Part shown: in pieces, positions 1 to 5,399 of the stretch
How positions within the stretch are numbered: position 1 is the stretch's first letter
Layout: each line of letters begins with the position of its first letter
From: Hyphomonas sp.
Lineage (GTDB): Bacteria > Pseudomonadota > Alphaproteobacteria > Caulobacterales > Hyphomonadaceae
Direction: 5' to 3'
NCBI GenBank assembly: GCA_003486945.1
Contig: DNFL01000305.1
Span: 1 to 6,367, forward strand
Length of the DNA: 6,367 nucleotides
The notes under the pieces: model-generated
Database searches by the model: none
The model's input: the letters and a program-made list of their open reading frames with translations, nothing else
What the model was told of the DNA's origin: nothing
Position numbers and translations under genes: made by a program

Positions 1-1
1 G

Positions 2-35
2 GTGACTGGATTTAAGACGTTTGCTCTTCCGATCT
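2..35 (+). other. Residual Illumina TruSeq read-2 adapter (non-genomic)
   Basis: These 34 bases align without gaps to the Illumina TruSeq read-2 adapter, whose 3' end is GCTCTTCCGATCT. I count 31 of 34 matches, with mismatches only at 11 (t for G), 14 (a for C) and 21 (t for G); the final 14 bases, 22-35, are identical. Read on the minus strand it translates as RSEEQTS, a typical adapter-derived tail, and the mismatch at 14 creates a TAA stop at 14-12. The genuine insert therefore starts at about base 36. Base 1 is uninterpretable. The adapter sequence is recalled from general knowledge; the comparison was made by eye. Confidence 0.93.
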
Positions 36-644
36 GCCGCGCTGTCCCCATTTCTCGGTCCAGCCCCAATCGTCGAACATCAGGACCATTTCATCGCCCA
101 TCACCTTGGCGGCAAAATCCAGCGCTTCCCGCGACGAATCGTAGGTGTCAGCGTCGACCAGAAAAATGCTGGCTTTCTCAATGTGCAGGTTGCGCCGTGT
201 TTCATCAGTGGCCGTGTCGCAGAACCAGCCTTTCACCAGAACGATCTGGTTCTCCGGCACGCCGTGCGCAGCCAGATATCGGCGTGTTGCTGCTTCGGTA
301 GAGGCATACTGGCCGGCTTCCCAGCCTGTATCCGCTGCATCTGAGCCGAGGCCCTCAAACGAATCAAAGCCGATCAGCCGGGCAGACACACCGCAGCTTT
401 TCAGCGCCGCCCATGTGCAGGCCATCGACGTTCCGCGCGAAACGCCGAACTCGACATAGTCGCCGAAACTGTGCCCGTGAGATTGCAGGGTCCGGATGGC
501 ATTGCAGGCACACTCGGTGAAGGCTTCTTCAGGAACCAGCGGTGTCCAGGGCAATAGCCCGGAAGCTACCATCTTGCGCTTCACCTCCCGGAGAGGTTCC
601 AGCAAACCTATACGGCCCAAGACTGACTTGATCGCCTCTTTCAC
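36..644 (-). CDS. TylF-like class I SAM-dependent methyltransferase, 3'-truncated
   Basis: 203 genuine codons from a GTG start at 644-642; the C-terminus is lost at the contig end, and the seven apparent last residues (RSEEQTS) plus stop come from adapter. A SAM-binding glycine-rich loop VEFGVSRGTSM lies at residues 64-74 and an acidic strand-end motif GFDSFEGL at 92-99. Then come DADTYD at 164-169 and MFDDWGW at 189-195; D164/D166 and D191/D192 are placed like the metal-binding aspartates of TylF/MycF-type O-methyltransferases. Such enzymes methylate hydroxyls, often on sugars of macrolides or surface glycans; the substrate here cannot be told. The GTG start is chosen because a strong GGGAGGA lies 7 nt upstream. 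It follows the P450 gene on the same strand after 79 bp, with a hairpin between, so cotranscription is uncertain. Family members are typically somewhat longer, so only a modest C-terminal part is probably missing. Confidence 0.8.
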
Positions 645-651
645 GGCAATG

Positions 652-658
652 TCCTCCC
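652..658 (-). promoter_or_regulatory. Ribosome binding site fixing the GTG start of the methyltransferase
   Basis: On the minus strand this reads GGGAGGA, a near-perfect Shine-Dalgarno sequence, 7 nt before the GTG at 644. It is the main reason for accepting a non-ATG start there. Confidence 0.7.
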
Positions 659-699
659 GAAGTACTTGCTATCAGGCAACTCCGTGTCTTGCTGAATCA

Positions 700-721
700 C
701 AATCCGTCAAATAACGGATTG
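700..721 (-). terminator. Perfect 8-bp hairpin just after the P450 stop
   Basis: CAATCCGT (700-707) and ACGGATTG (714-721) are exact inverted repeats around a 6-nt loop. On the minus strand the stem begins 2 nt after the P450 TAA stop. No T-run follows on that strand, so it is not a canonical intrinsic terminator. It could be a weak or Rho-assisted terminator, or an mRNA 3'-end protecting hairpin that separates P450 and methyltransferase expression. Confidence 0.4.
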
Positions 722-723
722 CC

Positions 724-2058
724 TTACTTCGGGTGAAGCACAACCGGCATCCAGGTGTAGCCGCGCACGAAGGCGCCGGAAGTGTAGGAGGGCTCCGCCA
801 GCACTTCGATATGCTCGTAGCGCGCCATCAGTTCTTCCCAAAGGATGCGCAGCTGCAGTTCGGCAAGGCGGTTGCCCACGCAGCGGTGGATGCCGAAGCC
901 GAAGGAAAGGTGCTGGCGCGCATTCTTGCGGTCGATGATGAAGTCGTTCGGGTCCTGGTCCCAGAAGGTTTCGTCGCGGTTGCCCGAGACATACCACATG
1001 GCGATCTGCTCGCCTTTCTTGATCGTCTTGCCACGGATGGTCACGTCTTCCAGCGCCGTGCGGCGCATGAAGGAAAGCGGTGTCTGCCAGCGGATGGTTT
1101 CGGAAACCATGTTCGGGATCAGGCCCGGGTCTTCCTTCAGCTTGGCGTACTGGTCCGGATACTTGTTGAGGGCGTAGACCGAGGCCGACATCGTGTTGCG
1201 GCTGGTGTCATTGCCGCCGACAATCAGCAGCACGACGTTGCCGAGCAGTTCCATCGGCGTCATGTTCTTCGTCTTGTCGCCGTGGGCGAGCAAGCTCATC
1301 AGGTCGAGGCCCTGATCCTTGTTCTGTTTCTCCTGGAAGATGCCCATGAACACCATCAGGCATTCCATGAGTTCCTTTTTCCACTGCTCCTCGCCGCCCG
1401 GGCAGATGTCCGGGTTGTGCATGTTGGTGACGATATCGGACCAGTGCGTCAGCTCGCGGCGGCGCTCCTGCGGATAGTCGAACAGGGTTGCCAGCATCAT
1501 GCCCGTCAGCTCGATGGACACCCGGTCCACCCAGTCGAACGGCTCATTCACCGGCAGGCTGTCGAGCACCTTGCGCGTGCGCTCGCGGATCAACGGCTCG
1601 TATTCCTTCAGCATGTTCGGCGCCACCGCCGGCTGCACTGTCTTGCGCTGCTCTGAATGGCGCGGCTCGTCCATGGCGATGAACATCGGCATTTCGAAAT
1701 CCGGCACCGATCCGCCAAGCGTGATGCCGCCATGCTCCCAGCTGGAGGAGAAGCGTTTGTGGTCGGTGTCGACCGCCATGATGTCTTCGTAGAGGGTGAC
1801 CGACCAGTAGGGGCCAACAAAGCTGTCCGGCGTGAAGTGCACCGGGTCTTCCTTGCGCAGGCGCTCCAAGCGGTCCCAGAACTTGCCCTGGCGCCACATT
1901 TCCGGGTCAACCACGTCCAGCGTCTCGAGGTCGAGTTCGGAGGCCGGCGTCACTTCGCCGAAGGTCGGCGTGTAGCCGGGGTGCATCGGCTCGCGCGGCG
2001 TCACTTTCGGGCGCTGCAGCGCGGGGTGGTTGTCGAAGGTGAAAGTGTCGGCAGCCAT
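724..2058 (-). CDS. Cytochrome P450, CYP153 family (alkane/fatty-acid terminal hydroxylase type)
   Basis: A complete soluble P450 of 444 aa with no signal peptide or membrane anchor. The I-helix oxygen-activation motif is GGNDTSRN at residues 281-288. The K-helix ExxR is E320-R323. The heme-ligand loop FGFGIHRCVGNRLAE spans 386-400 with Cys393 as the thiolate ligand. The block VGPYWSVTLYEDIMAVDT at about 81-98 and the text around the heme Cys are typical of CYP153, whose members hydroxylate the terminal carbon of medium-chain alkanes, fatty acids and related compounds. They use electrons from a ferredoxin and a ferredoxin reductase. No such partner lies in this window, so electrons must come from elsewhere. 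The ATG at 2058 is preferred over an in-frame ATG at 2097 because GGAGGA lies 6 nt upstream of it. The exact subfamily and substrate cannot be set from sequence; family placement is firm. Confidence 0.95.
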   Translation of the reverse strand: MAADTFTFDNHPALQRPKVTPREPMHPGYTPTFGEVTPASELDLETLDVVDPEMWRQGKFWDRLERLRKEDPVHFTPDSFVGPYWSVTLYEDIMAVDTDHKRFSSSWEHGGITLGGSVPDFEMPMFIAMDEPRHSEQRKTVQPAVAPNMLKEYEPLIRERTRKVLDSLPVNEPFDWVDRVSIELTGMMLATLFDYPQERRRELTHWSDIVTNMHNPDICPGGEEQWKKELMECLMVFMGIFQEKQNKDQGLDLMSLLAHGDKTKNMTPMELLGNVVLLIVGGNDTSRNTMSASVYALNKYPDQYAKLKEDPGLIPNMVSETIRWQTPLSFMRRTALEDVTIRGKTIKKGEQIAMWYVSGNRDETFWDQDPNDFIIDRKNARQHLSFGFGIHRCVGNRLAELQLRILWEELMARYEHIEVLAEPSYTSGAFVRGYTWMPVVLHPK

Positions 2059-2064
2059 GAAACA

Positions 2065-2070
2065 TCCTCC
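2065..2070 (-). promoter_or_regulatory. Ribosome binding site deciding the P450 start
   Basis: Minus-strand GGAGGA with a 6-nt spacer to the ATG at 2058. It lies inside the extension that would follow from the upstream in-frame ATG at 2097, and supports the shorter 444-aa protein. Confidence 0.75.
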
Positions 2071-2113
2071 GGAAATCAGCCCGTCTTGGGGGGGCAATTC
2101 TTGCGTCTGGAGA

Positions 2114-2119
2114 ATTATC
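2114..2119 (-). promoter_or_regulatory. Possible -10 element for the P450 gene
   Basis: Minus-strand GATAAT matches TATAAT at five of six bases and sits 55 nt before the P450 start codon, in an AT-richer patch of the gap. No recognisable -35 hexamer lies 16-18 bp upstream, so if real it is either weak or activator-dependent. This is a guess from motif and position only. Confidence 0.25.
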
Positions 2120-2143
2120 TAACACTGCCGGCGTGAAAAATCC

Positions 2144-2159
2144 ATGACGCCTGCGTCAT
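2144..2159. terminator. Palindrome with flanking A/T tracts: bidirectional terminator or operator
   Basis: ATGACGC, two bases, then GCGTCAT form a perfect 16-bp inverted repeat that can fold as a 6-bp stem with a 4-nt loop. On the plus strand the T-run 2159-2165 overlaps and directly follows the stem. On the minus strand the stem is preceded by seven A and followed by GGA and five T. It lies 35-50 nt past the DUF2244 stop, so a terminator for that gene is the simplest reading. The alternative is a dimer-binding operator: its centre would be about 45 bp upstream of a start site set by the -10-like element at 2114-2119. An adjacent TTTTTTCAAAAAA (2160-2172) is itself symmetric. Confidence 0.45.
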
Positions 2160-2193
2160 TTTTTTCAAAAAACCGGCACAAAAGCCCGTGAGC

Positions 2194-2682
2194 TCAGGCC
2201 GGGGCACGCTCGCTGCGGGCGGCGCGGACGGCGTTTCTCAGGGCCTTGGCGAAGCTCAGCCGCTCGTCCGGGGTCAGGAACCGGCCGATTACCCAGGCCG
2301 TGCGCCCATGCTCGATTCGCAGCCAGGTAGCCGGCTGCACCGGCTCGTCCAGCTCCACCCGGGCAAAGGCGGTGGGCACTTCGGCTTCCTTCTCCCGGCC
2401 TTTCTTGTCCGTGTGGTGCAGGCGGATGGCCCTGGCGGTCACCACCACGCGCGTCTGCTCGCGCTGCTTGTTGAACGACAGGCGGAAGGCCAGCCAGATC
2501 GCCACCATGTCCAGCCCGAAAAAGCCGAGCACGGGCAGGGCGCCCATGGAATAAAACATCAGCCCGGTCAGGAAGAACGCCACCGCAATGATTGCCATCG
2601 CAATCGCAAAGCCGCGCTCGCTGAGCGAACGGTTCGGCGTCAGCACGGCGTCGAGGTAGATGGTCTCTTGCGGCTCGGTCAT
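2194..2682 (-). CDS. DUF2244 domain membrane protein
   Basis: 162 aa. The N-terminal LTPNRSLSERGF (residues 14-25) is the hallmark opening of the DUF2244 family. Two hydrophobic segments follow at about 25-44 and 47-67, forming a membrane hairpin, and then a soluble domain ends with LTPDERLSFAKALR at 136-149. This is the usual family length and layout. The function is unknown; the soluble part likely faces the cytoplasm given the positive residues after the second segment (inference). The same frame stays open further upstream to 3282, but that extension runs antisense through nth and is a shadow. The ATG at 2682 is preferred because the conserved family sequence begins right after it, although only a weak AGGTG lies 11 nt upstream. 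It is divergent from nth by 61 bp. Confidence 0.88.
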   Translation of the reverse strand: MTEPQETIYLDAVLTPNRSLSERGFAIAMAIIAVAFFLTGLMFYSMGALPVLGFFGLDMVAIWLAFRLSFNKQREQTRVVVTARAIRLHHTDKKGREKEAEVPTAFARVELDEPVQPATWLRIEHGRTAWVIGRFLTPDERLSFAKALRNAVRAARSERAPA

Positions 2683-2743
2683 GTCGGTAAAAACACCTAG
2701 CACGCCCTTGCGCCGGAAAAAGGGCGCTCTATGCCTCACCCGC
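2683..2743. promoter_or_regulatory. Divergent intergenic region between DUF2244 and nth, with an inverted repeat
   Basis: Both genes start outward from these 61 bp, so their promoters should lie here, although I see no convincing -35/-10 pair. CGCCCTT (2703-2709) and AAGGGCG (2720-2726) are exact inverted repeats separated by 10 nt. The right arm ends 17 nt before the nth start codon. It may be an operator or a 5'-leader hairpin, or chance in GC-rich DNA. Confidence 0.4.
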
Positions 2744-3451
2744 ATGGCAAAAGCAGTCCGCTCAAAATTCACCCGCGCGAAGGCCGCCGAGCTGTTCGCT
2801 GCGCTCGCCGCCGACCGGCCGGACCCGCGCACGGAGCTGGACTTCGTGAACCCGTTCACGCTGGTTGTCGCCGTCGCGCTTTCGGCGCAGGCGACAGATG
2901 TCGGCGTCAACAAGGCGACGAAGAAACTCTTCGCCGTCGCCGACACGCCGGAAAAGATGCTGGCGCTGGGGGAGGAGGGCGTCGCCGCCCACATCAAGAC
3001 CATCGGCCTCTGGCGCAACAAGGCGAAGAACGTCATCGCCCTCAGCCGCAAGATCATCGATGAGTTTGGCGGCGAGGTGCCCTGCACACGCGACGAGCTG
3101 ACCACCCTGCCGGGCGTTGGGCGCAAGACCGCCAATGTCGTGTTGAACGAAGCCTTCGGCGAGCCGACCATCGCCGTCGACACCCACATCTTCCGCGTCT
3201 CCAACCGCACCGGCCTCGCCCCCGGCAAGACGCCGGACCAGGTCGAAGCAGGACTGGAGCGCATCACACCGGCAGAGTTCAAGAAAGGCGCCCACCACTG
3301 GCTGATCCTGCACGGGCGCTATGTGTGCAAGGCGCGAACGCCGGAATGCTGGCAGTGCGCGATTAATGATCTGTGTGCGTACAAACCGAAGATGCCGGAC
3401 CCGGCGACACGGGCGGCGCTGGGGCCAAGAAGGCCTAAGAAATCCGCCTGA
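2744..3451 (+). CDS. nth: Endonuclease III (DNA glycosylase/AP lyase)
   Basis: 235 aa, the usual length for alphaproteobacterial Nth. It excises oxidised pyrimidines from DNA and cleaves the strand at the abasic site in base excision repair. The helix-hairpin-helix LPGVGRKTANVV is at residues 122-133 with catalytic Lys128. The VDTHIFRV motif at 145-152 carries catalytic Asp146. The C-terminal [4Fe-4S] loop is intact with Cys195-x6-Cys202-x2-Cys205-x5-Cys211. LSAQATDVGVNKAT at 46-59 is also typical. The ATG at 2744 is chosen because family similarity begins shortly after it; the ribosome site is weak, and an in-frame extension to 2660 would overlap the divergent gene. The last 17 bp overlap the end of the convergent ATP-grasp gene. 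All catalytic residues are present, so it should be functional. Confidence 0.97.
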   Translation: MAKAVRSKFTRAKAAELFAALAADRPDPRTELDFVNPFTLVVAVALSAQATDVGVNKATKKLFAVADTPEKMLALGEEGVAAHIKTIGLWRNKAKNVIALSRKIIDEFGGEVPCTRDELTTLPGVGRKTANVVLNEAFGEPTIAVDTHIFRVSNRTGLAPGKTPDQVEAGLERITPAEFKKGAHHWLILHGRYVCKARTPECWQCAINDLCAYKPKMPDPATRAALGPRRPKKSA

Positions 3452-4307
3452 GGGCTCCCGCCGCCATCCGCTCCCCCAGCTCCGGCCCTTCGACCGGATA
3501 GAGATACGGCTCGATCACCTCAAGTTCCATCAGCAAGAGCCCGCCCGCCTCGCCGCGCAGCATGTCGACGCGGCCATAGAGCGGCGCCTCGTCCAGCGTG
3601 TCGATAATCGCGCGCGCCGCGGCGAGGTCGTCCGCAGACGGAGTGATCTTCTCCTCGCGCCCGCCATAGGTGGACTGGATGCGGTAGTCGCCCGGCTGCG
3701 CGCGCTTGATGAGGGCGTGGCAGAATTCGCCGTCGATGAAGATGAAGGACAGCTCGCCCTCCTTCTGGATCATCGGTAGGAAAGGCTGCACCATCATCGG
3801 ATGGCGCATTTCGGGAATGGCCTCGCCGCGCTTCAGCCGGTGCTGATCCTTCGCGCCGGCGCCCACCTGCCGCTTGAATACGAGATCGTCGGCGCCGAGC
3901 CCATCAAACGCCGCCCGCGCCGCCGCCTCGTCTGCTGTATCCAGCCACAGGGTCGGGATCAGTTTCGCGCCCCGGCTTTCCAGTTCGCGCAGGTAGGTTT
4001 TCCGGCAGTTCCAGCGCACCAGCGCGGAAGGATTGAACAGCTTCGTCTGCCCCTCGATCCGCTCCAGCGTGGCGAGGAACTCGTCCAGCCGGTCCCAATA
4101 GTCCCAGGTCGTGCCGATGATCGCAGCCTCGTAAGCTGACCAGTCCATTTTCGGATCGTCCCAGGAGACATCCTCCACCCGCAACCCGCGCGCAGCGAAA
4201 GGTCCGCGCAGGGCGTCCATCATGAAGTCATGCTCGAAGGCATCGGTTCGGCGGACCAGCGAGCCCGGCAGGGTCACGCGGCTGGCAAGGTAGGCGATCT
4301 TTTTCAT
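3435..4307 (-). CDS. ATP-grasp ligase of unknown substrate (glutathione synthetase/DcsG-like)
   Basis: 290 aa. An N-terminal pre-ATP-grasp domain (about 1-95) is followed by NPSALVRWNCRKTYLREL (92-109), a typical entry to the ATP-grasp fold. Then come LVFKRQVGAGAKD (142-154, Lys145 a likely ATP ligand), MVQPFLP (172-178), GELSFIFIDGEFCHALIKR (184-202) and RVDML at 246-250. MELEVIEPYLY at 260-270 has Glu261, Glu263 and Glu266 in the metal-binding zone. ATP-grasp enzymes join a carboxylate, via an acyl-phosphate, to an amine or thiol. The pattern resembles proteins annotated as glutathione-synthetase-like or as O-ureido-serine cyclo-ligase (DcsG) homologues, but no other cycloserine gene is near, so the product is undetermined. 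It is cytosolic. It is divergent from the PfkB kinase gene by 90 bp and overlaps nth tail to tail. The ribosome site before the ATG at 4307 is poor. Confidence 0.85.
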   Translation of the reverse strand: MKKIAYLASRVTLPGSLVRRTDAFEHDFMMDALRGPFAARGLRVEDVSWDDPKMDWSAYEAAIIGTTWDYWDRLDEFLATLERIEGQTKLFNPSALVRWNCRKTYLRELESRGAKLIPTLWLDTADEAAARAAFDGLGADDLVFKRQVGAGAKDQHRLKRGEAIPEMRHPMMVQPFLPMIQKEGELSFIFIDGEFCHALIKRAQPGDYRIQSTYGGREEKITPSADDLAAARAIIDTLDEAPLYGRVDMLRGEAGGLLLMELEVIEPYLYPVEGPELGERMAAGALRRIS

Positions 4308-4397
4308 GCCCGCGCTCTAATGAGGTCCGGGCCTTGTGTCCACGGGCTCTCTCTGGCAAGGCGCGGGGCACCAGCAGCGGCAAGGGAACCGGCGGGC
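4308..4397. promoter_or_regulatory. Divergent intergenic region between ATP-grasp and kinase genes
   Basis: These 90 bp must hold the start signals for both genes. I find no clear promoter hexamers and no strong palindrome. For the kinase, AAGGGA about 10 nt and GGCGGG immediately before the ATG at 4398 are the only Shine-Dalgarno-like stretches. Confidence 0.35.
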
Positions 4398-5396
4398 ATG
4401 AGCGGTGCAAAATTCGATGTGGTGGGTCTCGGCAACGCGATCGTGGATGTGCTGGCAAGGGCGGATGATGCCTTCCTCGCCGAGCACGGCATTGCCAAGG
4501 ACGCGATGAACCTGATCGACGAGCCCCGCGCCGAACTGCTGACCGAGCACGCGAAAAACCCCATCATCACGTCCGGCGGCTCCGGCGCCAACACGATTGC
4601 CGGCCTCGCCAGCTTCGGCGCCTCTGCCGGCTATATCGGCAAGATTGCGGACGACGAACTCGGCCACCAGTTCATGCGCGAAATGATGGCCGCCGGCGTG
4701 CCGTTCCACACCCGTCCGCTCACGGACGGTCCTGCCACGGCGCGCTCCATCATCTTTGTCACCGATGATGGCCATCGCAGCATGAACACCTTCCTTGGCG
4801 CCTCAGTCCTCTTCACCAAGGAGGATGTGAACGCCGAGATGGTCCGCAACGGCGCCATCCTCTATCTGGAAGGCTACCTGTTCGACAAGGACGAGGCCAA
4901 GGAGGCGTTCGTCCACGCCGCCGAGATCGCCAAGGCGGCAGGCCGCAAGGTTGCCGTCACGATGTCGGACCGGTTCTGCGTGGACCGCCACCGCGCGAGC
5001 TTCCGCCACCTCGTCAAAGGCTTTGCCGACATCGTGTTCGCGAATGAGGCGGAACTCCTGTCACTCTACGAAACCGAAGACTTCGATGCCGCCCTGCGCG
5101 CCCTGCAGGCAGACTGCGCCGTCGCCGCCGTCACGCGCAGCGAGAAGGGCTCGGTCGTCATCGGCGAAGGCGCGCCTGTTGTCGTGCCCGCAGAGCCCGT
5201 CTCGAAGGTTGTTGATACCACCGGCGCGGGTGATCAGTATGCGGCCGGTTTCCTGTTCGGCATCGCCCGCGGCCTCCCCCTCGCCACCTGCGCCCGCCTC
5301 GGTCACATCGCAGCGGCAGAAGTCATCTCCCACTTCGGTCCGCGCCCGGAACAATCCTACAAGGCGCTGGCAGAGAAGGCGGGCGTGTTCGCTTAA
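4398..5396 (+). CDS. PfkB-family carbohydrate/nucleoside kinase, adenosine kinase-like
   Basis: 332 aa, standard for the ribokinase/PfkB family, which transfers phosphate from ATP to a sugar or nucleoside hydroxyl. The N-terminal DVVGLGNAIVDVLA (7-20) is the substrate-side beta strand and loop. PfkB signature 1 is the glycine-rich stretch from GGSGANTIAGLASFG at 60-74 to IGKIADDELG at 80-89. Signature 2, DTTGAGDQYAAGFLFG (273-288), includes the GAGD anion hole with catalytic base Asp279. The sequence follows the alphaproteobacterial proteins usually annotated as adenosine kinase (for example the blocks TMNTFLGA-like, YLEGYLF and FCVDRHR). A purine-salvage role is therefore likely, but a sugar such as ribose or fructose cannot be excluded. 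The ATG at 4398 matches where family similarity begins; the frame is open upstream to 4230, across the divergent gene, but that part is unlikely to be translated. Its TAA overlaps the stop of the convergent gene. Confidence 0.93.
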   Translation: MSGAKFDVVGLGNAIVDVLARADDAFLAEHGIAKDAMNLIDEPRAELLTEHAKNPIITSGGSGANTIAGLASFGASAGYIGKIADDELGHQFMREMMAAGVPFHTRPLTDGPATARSIIFVTDDGHRSMNTFLGASVLFTKEDVNAEMVRNGAILYLEGYLFDKDEAKEAFVHAAEIAKAAGRKVAVTMSDRFCVDRHRASFRHLVKGFADIVFANEAELLSLYETEDFDAALRALQADCAVAAVTRSEKGSVVIGEGAPVVVPAEPVSKVVDTTGAGDQYAAGFLFGIARGLPLATCARLGHIAAAEVISHFGPRPEQSYKALAEKAGVFA

Positions 5397-5399
5397 GCG
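5390..5399. repeat. 10-bp palindrome holding the stop codons of two convergent genes
   Basis: CGCTTAAGCG is a perfect palindrome. On each strand it reads Ala codon GCT then TAA, so the kinase (plus, TAA 5394-5396) and the isomerase (minus, TAA 5395-5393) both end in Ala-stop and share TTAA. There is no T-run, so it is not an intrinsic terminator. Confidence 0.6.

Noticed and set aside
2..301. Short plus-strand open frames beginning in the first bases
   Set aside because: They start in adapter sequence and run antisense to the methyltransferase.
733..1656. Long plus-strand open frame (307 codons) across the P450 gene
   Set aside because: It is antisense to a clear P450, is rich in His, Arg, Val and Ala as expected from reversed GC-rich codons, and shows no recognisable domain.
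2059..2097. Upstream in-frame ATG for the P450 (13 extra residues)
   Set aside because: A strong GGAGGA ribosome site lies between it and the ATG at 2058, and the extra residues do not look like a family N-terminus.
2683..3282. 200-residue N-terminal extension of the DUF2244 frame
   Set aside because: It runs antisense through nth, and the family-conserved sequence begins right after the ATG at 2682.
2762..3313. Minus-strand open frame (183 codons) inside nth
   Set aside because: It lies opposite the catalytic core of a well-conserved endonuclease III and has no homology features.
3435..4307. Assignment of the ATP-grasp gene to cycloserine or glutathione biosynthesis
   Set aside because: The resemblance is at the level of fold motifs only, and no partner gene of either pathway is present in the window.
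5390..5399. Palindrome as an intrinsic terminator between the convergent kinase and isomerase genes
   Set aside because: The stem would be only about 3 bp once a loop is allowed, and no T-run follows on either strand.
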